From assembly GCA_012960505.1 (NCBI GenBank), contig DUBC01000002.1, forward strand, positions 95,656 to 159,655: a stretch of 64,000 nucleotides of DNA, given 5' to 3'. The notes beneath the pieces are model-generated. The model saw only the letters and a list, made by a program, of their open reading frames with translations. It ran no database searches and was not told the DNA's origin. Below are positions 53,155 to 63,500 of the stretch, one piece after another (position 1 is the stretch's first letter; the number at the start of each line of letters is the position of its first letter). The translations under genes and the position numbers were made by a program. The stretch is from Verrucomicrobiales bacterium (GTDB lineage Bacteria > Verrucomicrobiota > Verrucomicrobiia > Verrucomicrobiales > DEV007).

Positions 53155-55512
53155 CTACTTGGTATTTTGCTCCACTTTACGGTAGAGAAAAGCGTCGGAG
53201 CTGAGCAGTGAGGTTAGTAAAGCCTTCATGCTGCCGTCATTTTTTTTGTAGGCGCGATGAGCGGCCTGCAGCGTGGGAGCATCTTCGAGAGTTTCGTTAC
53301 GGCCCATCCAGAAGCGGAACACATGACGAACGAAGACCTGCTCGACGCGTTCGCTCTTGGAGAGCTTTTCGATCATCTCTAGTGCATCTTTCACTGGGCC
53401 GTCTAGGGCAGGATCGCCGCTCTCGAGGATTTCACCGGATGAATCAACGGGCTTGCCGAGCTCGGTCAAGCGGCGGAGGCCTAGGTGATTGTACATCTCA
53501 AAAGGCAGACCGAGGGGATCCATCTTCCGGTGGCAACGCCAGCATTCACTTTCACGGGTGACTCGCATCCGTTCGCGTAGGGTCTCCTTGGGTTCGTCGG
53601 GCAATTGGGCATCTACCGTGATAGGGACTTCAGGAACCGAGTCTCCAAGCAAGCGTTTCCTGATCCAGAGTCCGCGGAGAATGGCATGGTTATCCATGGC
53701 GTCTGAGTGGGAAACTAACCAGGACGGGTGAGTCAGGATGCCCATCCGTTCGTCTTTCGGCACCTTCACGAGTGTGCGGGTTTTGCTTCCGCCAGTATAT
53801 TTGACTGCTGGGACGCGGACGTTAATTCGTTTACCTTTAGGCAAGGCGATTTGGCCAAATTCCTCAGGGTTGGGCTTTTTTTTCTTATCCTTTTTATTCC
53901 GAGGCGGAGGTTTTTTCAGATTTTCTCGAGTGCTGAAGTAGAGACGATCGCTCCCATCATCGAGGATTACGCGATCCGTGGTCAGGAGCTCTTTCAGAAC
54001 CTGTTTATCTTCCTGAACTATGAGTTCGACTAGCCGGTCCAAGCTGGCAGTCATTCCAAACATGATGTTGGGGAAGTTACCTCCTCCCCCGGCTATCCTC
54101 AGGGCCTTGGCGTCCTTACAGACACCGCCTGCCAGATCGTAATCAAAATATTCATGAAAGAACTGGAGGATACGAGGCTTGCGAATACTCTCATCGGAAA
54201 GGATTCGGGTGATTTCGTGCCTGATATCGTTCCGAGTCTTGAGGCGACCTTCCTTAAGCGCATTCTTGAGTTTCGAATCCGGCTTGATATAGCTGAAGGC
54301 ACCATTGATGGCCAATGCTAATTCATTGCCTTGCAGCATCACGCGTCCGAACTTGTCTGGTTTACCATATTGAGCAAGTTCTGGTCGGAAGAGGGTATCC
54401 CGGTCAAGAAAGATGGGGGTGAGGCCGAGGATTACGCCATCTTTGAGTCCGAGGTCGGTGATGGATTTCTTGAGGAGATTGAGATAAGTTTTGGATTCTT
54501 TGGGTGTCGGTTCGCGAAAGGTTAAAGCTTCAAATAGAAAATTAACAGCGGTTCGGAGTTTTTCATCGGAAGGATTTTTTTCCTGAACGAGGTCATAAAC
54601 GGGAGTAAGCGGACGCATGACTTCCTCATGATAAAAAAGGCTTTCAATGGTCCCCCGAATGTCAACGTTCTTGTATTTATCGGGTAATTTCCCGGTCAAT
54701 TGGTAAGGCTCGATCTTGGGGCCGTAGGCCATGAAACGAACGATGTCCTCTGCATGACTGGCGATCTGGGAAGCCTGAGCGCCATTCACAGAATAAAGAA
54801 TCGGATAACTTCGCAAACCATGGTGCCCTTTAATATTCAGGATCGGAGAGAATCCCGTGATCGCTGCCGCATAGGCAGCGGAACCGCCTACCTGGCCCTT
54901 GATTCTGTCCAACCCATAGTAGACCTTCACTTCGCCCTGATTATTCCATGGTATGTGGTCTCCTTGGGTCCGTAGGCCCGGATTTTTTGAGTCGTATCCC
55001 GGTTCCTTGTTGATGAGTTCGTTGAGTCGGACCAGATGCTCTTGCGGATGAATTCGCCAGATGCGGGCCGGGGTAGATGTGGGTTCAAGACCCTTCGGTA
55101 TTTCACCAAACAACAAATCATGATCCAAATGATTTCCCTTGGCCGGTAGGCGGTGAGAATCAAACCCACCCTTGTCCTCCATGACTCTTTCCATTTCGCC
55201 TAATATCCATTGCGTAAGGCGGATCCGGTCAATTGCCTCGGGCTGGTTCTTTTTCTTTTTTGGTGGCATTTCCTTGAGGGCCACCTGTTCCCATATTCGT
55301 TTCCAAATGCCGAAATTTTCCGTGTTCACCCCGGTCAGTCCATCCAAGGCAAGGTCACCTTTCTTGGTTTCAGCGTCATGGCAGTCGAAACAATGGTTTT
55401 CCAGAAATGGTTTAACCACAGACTTGAATGAAGGATCGGCGGCTAACAAGTTAACCGGAAGGACAAAGAGTCCCGAGACAGTCAAAATAGAAAGTCGAAA
55501 GAGAATTTTCAT
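53155..55512 (-). CDS. DUF1592/DUF1588/DUF1585 cytochrome-type secreted protein
   Basis: 785 residues. Signal peptide (LSILTVSGLFVLPVNLLAA), then a c-type heme motif CFDCH near the N-terminus (PSCyt-type, DUF1587 region), a DUF1592 central region, and DUF1588 with GILTHPSWLVSHSDAMD and a second heme motif CWRCHRKMDPLGL. The C-terminal DUF1585 ends in VFVRHVFRFWMGRNE. This architecture is characteristic of Planctomycetes and Verrucomicrobia. It is preceded on the same strand by the DUF1552 gene (53 bp), the usual partner of such genes. Function is not established; heme binding is inferred from the motifs. Confidence 0.9.
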   Translation of the reverse strand: MKILFRLSILTVSGLFVLPVNLLAADPSFKSVVKPFLENHCFDCHDAETKKGDLALDGLTGVNTENFGIWKRIWEQVALKEMPPKKKKNQPEAIDRIRLTQWILGEMERVMEDKGGFDSHRLPAKGNHLDHDLLFGEIPKGLEPTSTPARIWRIHPQEHLVRLNELINKEPGYDSKNPGLRTQGDHIPWNNQGEVKVYYGLDRIKGQVGGSAAYAAAITGFSPILNIKGHHGLRSYPILYSVNGAQASQIASHAEDIVRFMAYGPKIEPYQLTGKLPDKYKNVDIRGTIESLFYHEEVMRPLTPVYDLVQEKNPSDEKLRTAVNFLFEALTFREPTPKESKTYLNLLKKSITDLGLKDGVILGLTPIFLDRDTLFRPELAQYGKPDKFGRVMLQGNELALAINGAFSYIKPDSKLKNALKEGRLKTRNDIRHEITRILSDESIRKPRILQFFHEYFDYDLAGGVCKDAKALRIAGGGGNFPNIMFGMTASLDRLVELIVQEDKQVLKELLTTDRVILDDGSDRLYFSTRENLKKPPPRNKKDKKKKPNPEEFGQIALPKGKRINVRVPAVKYTGGSKTRTLVKVPKDERMGILTHPSWLVSHSDAMDNHAILRGLWIRKRLLGDSVPEVPITVDAQLPDEPKETLRERMRVTRESECWRCHRKMDPLGLPFEMYNHLGLRRLTELGKPVDSSGEILESGDPALDGPVKDALEMIEKLSKSERVEQVFVRHVFRFWMGRNETLEDAPTLQAAHRAYKKNDGSMKALLTSLLSSDAFLYRKVEQNTK

Positions 55513-55565
55513 TATTTCAGCCGATGGTCGATCCAGCTCTCTCGTGCGAAGCGAAATGATAGAGT

Positions 55566-56870
55566 CTAAGTGAGCAGGGTTTCAATCGGACCAGCCTTGG
55601 AATGGTAGTTCTCTGCTAGGCTTTCCTCCATATTGAACCGGTCGGCGGGCATTCCGGCGGCATGTAAAAGGGTAGTATACAAGTCATTGATCGGCCGCTT
55701 TTCCATTTGAGTGAATTGGCCGGTCTTGATCGATCCCTCAGGATTGCCTATAAGGATGAAGGGCCAATTAGCTCCGGAAGTGTGCTGCTTGTCAGCGTTA
55801 TTGCTGGTGTAGATGATGAGCGAGTTGTCCATCATGGTGCCATCGCCCTCAGGCATTGATTCGAGTTCTTTGACCAGCTTTACCAGCATGCGGCAATTGT
55901 ACTGGCGAATTTTGACCCAGATCGGATTATCTGGCTGCTTCATATGACCTAAGTTATGGCCCTGCTGATCAATGCCCAGGCCTCTCCATGCTCCAAAGAT
56001 CTCACCTCGGCCCGAGCCGATGGTAAGGGTGTTGGTAATGCCTGACTTGAGGGCGGAGATGCCCAGCTCAAGTAAGGAATCATGCCAGTCAGTTTCAAAT
56101 TCGGGATTGGTAAATTTTTCTCCGTACTGAGGGGCGAACTTCTTGAGATGATCGGAAATGTCGGCAAGTTTTGCTCGCAGACCATTCATGTCACGAAAAC
56201 CATCGACGTAACCACTGTAGCGCTCTTTTTCATCCTCGGGTAGTCCGCGAGAATTTTGCAGAGCGATTCTCTCCACCGACCGTAGCACGTTCGAGCGAGC
56301 CTCGTAACGTTCTCTCACCTCGCCGGTAGATATGCTACCGAACAGAGATTGGTACAGATCCTGTGGATTCGAATGCATGAAAATCGGTTTCCCGGGACCC
56401 GTTGCTGAAAGGGTAGCTAGGGTTGGTCTTGATCGCATGTTGGGGAGCGAATCCATCCCGATGCAGAGGTGAGGCAGAATGGTTTCCGGCAAATGCTGGC
56501 TAATCACATGGTCGATAGTGGGGCCTCGGGGAGGACTTCCTATGCCGCCACGGTAGCCACCGAGGGCACCAAAAAAGGCGCTGTGACTCGGACTCGTGTG
56601 CTGGCCATGAAGGCCATTGATGATGTGAATCCTGTCTTTCAGAGGTTCAAGTGCCTTAATGGGTTCTTCGAACTCAAAACTATCGAGCGATGCGGCCTCT
56701 TTCAGACCCTTGGGAATTGCGGTGTAAGGATCAAATCCTTGGTTTTGTAAAAAGAAAATGACCCGCTTAAGTTTCTTCTTGCTGGGTGCTGCTTGAGCTA
56801 GTCTTGGAAATAGAGGAGCTGTAACAGCCGCCGCTGCCATTCCCTGAAACATTTTTCTTCTATTAATCAT
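55566..56870 (-). CDS. DUF1552 secreted protein
   Basis: About 434 residues from the ATG at 56870 (an ATG four codons upstream is also possible). The N-terminus, [19 protein letters not shown], is a twin-arginine-like signal. The body fits DUF1552: [56 protein letters not shown] and [21 protein letters not shown]1552 belongs to the DUF1501-related, sulfatase/alkaline-phosphatase-like fold group. Paired with the DUF1592 gene downstream, an arrangement common in PVC bacteria. Confidence 0.9.
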   Translation of the reverse strand: MINRRKMFQGMAAAAVTAPLFPRLAQAAPSKKKLKRVIFFLQNQGFDPYTAIPKGLKEAASLDSFEFEEPIKALEPLKDRIHIINGLHGQHTSPSHSAFFGALGGYRGGIGSPPRGPTIDHVISQHLPETILPHLCIGMDSLPNMRSRPTLATLSATGPGKPIFMHSNPQDLYQSLFGSISTGEVRERYEARSNVLRSVERIALQNSRGLPEDEKERYSGYVDGFRDMNGLRAKLADISDHLKKFAPQYGEKFTNPEFETDWHDSLLELGISALKSGITNTLTIGSGRGEIFGAWRGLGIDQQGHNLGHMKQPDNPIWVKIRQYNCRMLVKLVKELESMPEGDGTMMDNSLIIYTSNNADKQHTSGANWPFILIGNPEGSIKTGQFTQMEKRPINDLYTTLLHAAGMPADRFNMEESLAENYHSKAGPIETLLT

Positions 56871-56980
56871 AGGCCCTTTCAATCAATCTTAATTATACTT
56901 TGAGACACTTCATTTGTCGAACCTATTAATCATTTACCCTTCCTTTATGGGATACAATTCTTGAGCCACTCTAAGTCTTC

Positions 56981-56997
56981 ATACTCTATCAGAGTAT
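56981..56997. promoter_or_regulatory. Perfect 7+3+7 inverted repeat in a divergent promoter region
   Basis: ATACTCT (56981-56987), ATC, AGAGTAT (56991-56997) form an exact dyad in the 176-bp region between the divergent DUF1552-DUF1592 operon and the PhoD-like gene. Its position suits an operator acting on both. It was not noticed elsewhere in the window. Confidence 0.4.
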
Positions 56998-57046
56998 TGC
57001 GTGGTCTGTATTCTGCCTCTATCTTTTAGTTAACCGCATTCTATTG

Positions 57047-58903
57047 ATGAAAACTGCAATTATCCTTCTGGTTGGACTAAGCTTGAATCTAGTTCTTGAA
57101 ACCCATGCTCAGTTACGTGATGGCAAGCCAACTGAGACGCGTGTGACACACGGGCCAATGCTCGGACGACCCGCACCCGATTCCATGAGCCTGTGGGTTC
57201 GCACCGAACGGCCAGGCAAAGTGAGGGTTCTTTACGGTACCAAGAAAAGGATATTCACGCATGAAGCATCGGTTGAGACGACCGATATTTCTCGTGATAA
57301 CACAGCAATTATTACGATCGATAAGCTCAAACCCAATACGCGTTATTACTACCGCATCGCTGATCATCAGTTGGAGGGTTCTTTCCGGACCATGCCTAGC
57401 GCAGTCGACTTCAAGAATCCGAAGGGTAACCCCGAGGGGCTCTTTAATTTTAAATTCGAATTTGCCTGTGGAAATAACCAAGGCGGCGGCGGTGACGGTG
57501 CAGGCCCGACTGTGCCTGTTTTTGAAACGTTGAATGCCAAAGTGCGCGATAACATTAATTTTGCTATTCTCAATGGTGATTGGCTCTATGAACAGCGCCG
57601 CGATTATCCTCCAAAAGATTGGCTACGCCAGGTTGGCCTCGACACAATGCTAGAGGCGCCACGCATTGTTCAAAAGGCGCCGACGCTGGTCGGTGTTTGG
57701 GAAAATTATAAAACCTATCTTGCTCGTGGTCGCAACTTGAGTGAATGGCATCGCCATGTGCCCTCCTTCTACACCGCAGATGACCACGAACTGATAAATG
57801 ACATTTATGGAGCAGGTGAAGCGGGCTATGTTAATCGTCGTGCTGTCTTTCGGGACATTGCTACTAAAGCGTGGTTTGACTACCTCGCGTGGGCCAATCC
57901 CGTGCAACATAATGCGTCCTCTTGGTTCGGTACCGGCACGTTCAAGAAAGGTAGCGATGTTATTGAGGATCCGGAGGCGGATTTTACGAAGCTGAACTTT
58001 GAGGAAATGGGAAATCTGCATGTGCACTGGGGCACTCCCACGGCCGGTGTTCCTGAGGCCAAGTTTGATAGTGAACCGGGCGATCCGAATTCAGCAGTGT
58101 ATGATATTGTAGAGGTACTCAGTCCCTCAAAGGTGCGCATTCATCCCCCGGCCAAGGCTGATGGCAATGCGAGCTATTCAATTGGCCGCCGCTGTTACGG
58201 CAAGTTCACTGTGTCTAATTGTGATTTCTTCCTCCTCGATACTCGTTCACATCGTAACCTGCATAATGTGGACAAACCAGCCAACCCCAAGGCCACGATG
58301 TTAGGCAAGCAACAGCTGAAATGGCTTAAGGACGGTATCAGCAAGAGTGAGGCTGATTTTATCTTTATAGTTTCCTCAGTAAATTTCATGGTGCCACACG
58401 TGGGCAGTGGGGGAGGAGATGACAAGCAGCTTACCATTAAGAAGGATGATGCTTGGACGGTATTTTTGAAGGAACGTGAGGAACTAATCGATTTTTGGGA
58501 CAAACTTGATAAGGGGGTCTTTGTGCTTACCGGTGATCTGCACAACAGCTTTGCTATTAAGATCACTGATAACGTCTATGAATTTGCAAGTGGTCCACAC
58601 AACTCCATTAATCATGCGCCTATGAAGGATGAAGGCGGACGACCAATTAACGGCAGGTTCAAGTACGGTCCACGCGCCTGCGATATCCGCTGGAGCAGCT
58701 ATGCGATGGTGGACATCCCAAGAGCTAATCGTACCTTCCCTCATTACTGCGTGGTCCAAGTAAACAACGTCTTCAATAACCCTGTGGAGCAGAATGGCGA
58801 GCGCTGGTTTGCCTTCCCTCATCCGCAGGTAATTTTCCAGTTCCACGATGCCTACACAGGCGCCTTACGCTATTCTGAAACGTACGTGCTTGGGATGAAC
58901 TGA
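57047..58903 (+). CDS. PhoD-like secreted phosphatase/phosphodiesterase
   Basis: 618 residues. Signal peptide (ILLVGLSLNLVLETHA), an N-terminal beta domain (VTHGPMLGRPAPDSMSLWVRTE, the PhoD_N region) and a metallophosphatase core: NGDWLYE, YTADDHELINDIYGAG, LDTRSHRN, VLTGDLHNSFA. These match the PhoD alkaline phosphatase/phosphodiesterase family. Start ATG 57047 is preferred over a TTG one codon upstream. Probably releases phosphate from extracellular esters. Phosphate-starvation (Pho-box) sequences are not recognised upstream; the dyad at 56981 is a candidate regulator site. Confidence 0.9.
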   Translation: MKTAIILLVGLSLNLVLETHAQLRDGKPTETRVTHGPMLGRPAPDSMSLWVRTERPGKVRVLYGTKKRIFTHEASVETTDISRDNTAIITIDKLKPNTRYYYRIADHQLEGSFRTMPSAVDFKNPKGNPEGLFNFKFEFACGNNQGGGGDGAGPTVPVFETLNAKVRDNINFAILNGDWLYEQRRDYPPKDWLRQVGLDTMLEAPRIVQKAPTLVGVWENYKTYLARGRNLSEWHRHVPSFYTADDHELINDIYGAGEAGYVNRRAVFRDIATKAWFDYLAWANPVQHNASSWFGTGTFKKGSDVIEDPEADFTKLNFEEMGNLHVHWGTPTAGVPEAKFDSEPGDPNSAVYDIVEVLSPSKVRIHPPAKADGNASYSIGRRCYGKFTVSNCDFFLLDTRSHRNLHNVDKPANPKATMLGKQQLKWLKDGISKSEADFIFIVSSVNFMVPHVGSGGGDDKQLTIKKDDAWTVFLKEREELIDFWDKLDKGVFVLTGDLHNSFAIKITDNVYEFASGPHNSINHAPMKDEGGRPINGRFKYGPRACDIRWSSYAMVDIPRANRTFPHYCVVQVNNVFNNPVEQNGERWFAFPHPQVIFQFHDAYTGALRYSETYVLGMN

Positions 58904-58986
58904 TACCGAATGTCCTCAAAAGCAACTGTGCTCGTAAACACAATAGCTAAATTAACATTCTTCAAAACACGAATTTTCATCTCCCA

Positions 58987-60366
58987 ATGCTTAAATCTTA
59001 TTTAGCCCTCCTTGCTTTATTGTTTCTTCTTGTAGTTTGGGCTGAGGCAAAAAAACCAAACGTCGTCCTCATTCTGTCTGATGACATGGGTTATTCCGAT
59101 CTGCCGAAGTTCGGAAAGTCCGAAATCCCCACTCCGAATATCGACCGACTCGCGAAAGAAGGTACTCTTTTTACCGATGCCTACGTCACCGCCCCGATTT
59201 GTGTCGCCTCGCGGATGGGCTTATTGACCGGTCAATTCCAACAGCGGTTTGGTATCTACGACAACATCTACGGTGAAGGCAAGACTCGGCTGTTCCTTAA
59301 CCAAACGTTGTTGCCTGCAGTGTTTCAGGATGTCGGCTACCGCACGGCCCATGTCGGAAAGTGGCATCTCGCTGGGAACGGGCTAAAGCAGTACGAAGGG
59401 GGAACGCCGCGAGATCGGGGTTTTGATGAATCTGTTGGCATTCGGGGGGGTCATGCGAATTTTTGGAAGGGCACTTCGGTTTTTCGCAACGGGAAGGAGT
59501 TCCCTGCTCCGGAATATCTGACGGACTTTTGGGGCACAGAAGCCTGTGCCTTTATCGACCGTTCCCATGCTAATCCTTTCTTTTTATACTTGGCCTACAA
59601 TGCGGTGCATTCGCCGATGCACGCGCTTGATGCCGATCGAGCCAGGTTTTCAATGGTAAAGGATGAGAACCGCCGCACCTACGACGGCATGCTGCTCGCG
59701 ATGGACCGAAGCATCGGGCGAGTGCTCGATCGCTTGGACAAGTATGGCATCACCGACAATACCATCGTCGTCTTTCTCAATGACAATGGTGGAGGAGGCA
59801 GTACCGATCTATACGCGGGCCACTCTCGAAACTACGCCAACAACAAGCCGCTCAGCGGGCACAAGTTCGACGTTCTCGAGGGCGGCGTGCGCGTTCCCAT
59901 GATCATTCGCTGGCCCAAGCTAGCGCCGGCCGGCAAAGCCTATGGCGAAATGGTGTCGAGCACCGACGTTTATCCCACACTGGTGGCCGCCGCCGGTTTG
60001 CAGATGCCCAAGGGACAACCGGCAGACGGCGTTGACCTGCTTCCTTTCATTAACGGAAAGAATTCATCCAAGCCTCACGACTGGCTATGCTGGCAGAACC
60101 GCAGTTGGCTTCCGCGAAAGAAAGGTGGTTTTGGTGTGCCCACTCCCAAAGTCCACAACAGCGCCATCCGCAAAGGCAACTGGAAACTCGTGCGCTTGAG
60201 CGAAAAGATTGGCTCGGATATCCCCCCACCCGCCTGGCACCTCTACGACCTCAAGAAGGATATCGGGGAGCGACAAGACGTCTCCAAAGAGCACGGGGAC
60301 ATCGTTAGGGAGTTGGCCGCCCACTTCGACAAATGGCGATCAGCCATGCACCCAACGGTTGAGTAG
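58987..60366 (+). CDS. Secreted sulfatase (S1 family, CxAxR type)
   Basis: 459 residues. Signal peptide (LALLALLFLLVVWAEA), metal-site LILSDDMGYSDLPKFG, active-site CVASRMGLLTG (CxAxR rather than CxPxR; both occur in formylglycine sulfatases), HVGKWHLAGNGL and FLNDNGGGG. About 56% GC by eye in the second half. Hydrolysis of sulfate esters on polysaccharides is likely. It follows the PhoD-like gene by 83 bp and precedes the ThuA/cytochrome protein by 148 bp, all on the same strand. Confidence 0.92.
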   Translation: MLKSYLALLALLFLLVVWAEAKKPNVVLILSDDMGYSDLPKFGKSEIPTPNIDRLAKEGTLFTDAYVTAPICVASRMGLLTGQFQQRFGIYDNIYGEGKTRLFLNQTLLPAVFQDVGYRTAHVGKWHLAGNGLKQYEGGTPRDRGFDESVGIRGGHANFWKGTSVFRNGKEFPAPEYLTDFWGTEACAFIDRSHANPFFLYLAYNAVHSPMHALDADRARFSMVKDENRRTYDGMLLAMDRSIGRVLDRLDKYGITDNTIVVFLNDNGGGGSTDLYAGHSRNYANNKPLSGHKFDVLEGGVRVPMIIRWPKLAPAGKAYGEMVSSTDVYPTLVAAAGLQMPKGQPADGVDLLPFINGKNSSKPHDWLCWQNRSWLPRKKGGFGVPTPKVHNSAIRKGNWKLVRLSEKIGSDIPPPAWHLYDLKKDIGERQDVSKEHGDIVRELAAHFDKWRSAMHPTVE

Positions 60367-60514
60367 TCTGGAAAAACCGGCAAAATGAAGACTTTATTGA
60401 TATCACCGTTGACTTCAGACTCATTTCTTTTTAGGACGATATAATGAGGCGAAATACTACCTTGATCGCTACAATAAAACTTTTCCAAATCAAACAACTC
60501 TATTTTTAAATTAT

Positions 60515-63500
60515 ATGAAAACAACTCAAGCTCTTGCCATCCCCCTGATGATCGCCGCAGCGTTCGTCCTGGCTGCTATTGCCGCCCCCAAAAAGGCCGA
60601 ACCCAAAGCGGGCGCGATTCGCGTGCTTTTCCTCGGCCACGAGAGCCAACACCACAACAGTAATAAATTCTACCCGATGTTGGCCAAGGGGCTCGGGCGG
60701 GATGCCATCTACTTTGATTACGTCACAAACGTCGAGGAGGCGCTCGGCGACGCAGCCTATCTGAGCAAGTTCGATGCTTTGCTGCTGTATGCGAACCATG
60801 GAAAGATCACGCCCGAGCAGTGGAAAAACCTGAAGGGTTACGTCGAGGGCGGCGGCGGCTTTGTGCCGGTGCATTGCGCTAGCTGGTGTTTCGGCAACGA
60901 ACCTGAGTTCGACCAGTTGGTCGGCGGCCGGTTCGACAGCCATAAGACCGGCACCTTCACCGCCAAAGTGGTCGACGCGAAGCACCCGGCAATGTCGGGC
61001 GTGAAGGCGTTCGAGGCTTGGGATGAGACCTACAAGCACAAGAACCACAACGAGAAAGACCGCAGCGTGCTCATGGTGCGCGAGATCGCGGAGAAGGATG
61101 ACAATATCACGGAACCTGAGCCGTGGACTTGGGTTCGCACCCAAGGTAAGGGGCGCGTTTTCTACACCGCCTCGGGGCACGATGAAAGGGTGTGGAATCA
61201 GCCGGCCTTCCATCAGTTACTTAAGGCGGGAATACTATGGTCAGTGGGCGACGCGAGGAAGCAGTCGTATGAAAAGTTCATCGTCGACCGTGCACCGCTG
61301 AAATATGAGAAGCGCGGCGACATCGCCAACTACGAGAATCGCCCCGAGCCCTTGCCGTACCAGTTCCCGCTCTCCGCTAAGGACAGCATGGATTACACCC
61401 AGGCGCCGGTCGGCTTTAGGCTGGAGCTGTTCGCCAGTGAGCCGGACATCATTAACCCGATAGGCCTCGCCTGGGACGAGCGCGGTCGCCTCTGGGCTGC
61501 CGAGACGGTCGACTATCCGAATGAAATGACGCCGGATCGGGTGGGTAACGACAAGATTAAAATCCTCGAGGATACCGACGGCGATGGCAAATGCGACAAG
61601 GTGACTGTGTTTGCCGAAGGCCTGAACATCCCGACTTCGCTGACCTTTTCGCGCGGCGGGATCATCGTCGCCCACGTTCCCGATTTCCTGTTCTTGAAGG
61701 ACACCGACGGTGACGACAAGGCGGACGTGCGCGAGGTAATTACAACCGGATGGGGAACCGGCGACACGCACGCGGGGCCGTCGAACCTGCGCTACGGATT
61801 CGACAACTGGATCTGGGGAACGGTCGGTTACTCGTCCTTCAACGGCATGGTCGGCGGCGAGAAAAAGAGCTTCGGATCCGGCGTGTTTCGCATGAAGCCG
61901 GACGGATCGCAGTTGGAATTCCTACATCAATTCAACAACAACACCTGGGGTCTCGGCTTCAACTCGGCGGGCGATGTGTTCGGTTCGACCGCCAATAACA
62001 ACCCAAGTTTCTTCTGTGGCATCCGCGCCACCGCCTACGGCGGAAAGAAGGGCATGAGCGCGAAAATGATCGCAACCGATCGCTCGTTTCACCCGATCAC
62101 GCCCAACGTGCGTCAGGTGGACGCCTTCAATAACTATACTGCGGGCGCCGGCCAGACGGTGGCGACCTCGGCAGGTTTCCCGGAATCGTTCCGCGAACAG
62201 GTGGCGTTCATCAGTGGACCGACCGGGCATCTGCTGGGCAAATACAATCTCTCCCGCGACGGCTCGGGCTACAAGGCCAGGAACGATTATGCGTTCCTCG
62301 CTTCGGCCGACGAGTGGTTCTCGCCGGTGGCGGCGGAAGTGGGTCCGGACGGGAACCTGTGGGTGGCGGACTGGTATAACTTTATCATCCAGCACAACCC
62401 GACGCCCAGCAGTGGTCGCGGCGGCTACGACGCAAAGCGCGGTAAAGGTAACGCGCACGTCAATCCGAACCGTGACCGTGGCCACGGGCGAATCTACCGC
62501 GTGGTGTGGAACAAGGCGCCGGAGGCGAAGATTAAATCGTTGGCTGGCGCGAGCGACATACAGTTGGTGGCGGCGATGGATAGCGACAATCTGTTCTGGA
62601 GGCAGACGGCGCAACGGCTGTTGGTCGACGACGGCAAGAAGAGCGCGGCGGCAGCATTGAAAGCGAAGGTACAAACCGGCGGCGCCGGGGCGATCCAGGC
62701 GCTGTGGAGCTTACACGGACTCGGCGAGCTCGACAAAGAGACTCATCAGCTAGCCCTGTTGAGCAACGACCCTGCGCTGCGACGTAACGCAATCATCGCG
62801 CTGGGTAACGACGCTGCGGCGCTACAGCTGTTCTTCGACACGGCGGTGGTGCAGGACTCTGACCTGATCGTGCGCCTGGCCGCCTTTAACAAGATGGTGG
62901 AGTTTGAGAATAAGGAGACGATCGCGCTGGCGGCGCAGAAGCTGATCACAGAGCCGGCCAATGCCGATGATATGTGGCTGTCGCAGAGCCTGCGCAACGC
63001 CGGTGCCAGCGCGGTGAAGAAAGGGCCTTCGACGCTTGGTAAGGAGCTGATCTCTAACGGCTCGTTCGAAAACTTGGCTGGCGATATGCCTGCCGGATGG
63101 TCCGTCCGCACCTTTCGTGGAACGGCGCAACACCAGATGTCGGACATGGCCCGCACGGGTAAGTACTCGATCGAGATCTCCGCCGACAAGGCTGCCGAGT
63201 TGGGCGTCCATTTCGATGCTTCAGTGGATCGGAACGCGGAATACGAACTCAGCACCTGGATCAAGACACAAAATGTCGCAGGTGGAGGGCGCGGCGCACA
63301 GTTGTACATCAGTGGCCATCCCGACAGTCCGGGTTCCAAGGCCGTGAAAGGCACGAAAGATTGGACGCAGGTTAAAATGCGTTTCAACACGGGCTCGGCA
63401 AAGTCGATCAACATTAATTGCCTGCTCGGCGGCTGGGGCACCGCCACCGGCAAGGCGTGGTGGGATGACGTCAGTCTGCGCAAAGTCGAGTATGAAATCA

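Noticed and set aside
60506..61213. 235-residue minus-strand ORF opposite the ThuA domain
   Set aside because: Long antisense ORFs are expected in this GC-rich gene, and its content is low-complexity with no recognisable motif.
61922..62674. 250-residue minus-strand ORF
   Set aside because: Arg/His/Val-rich antisense shadow of the dehydrogenase/HEAT region.
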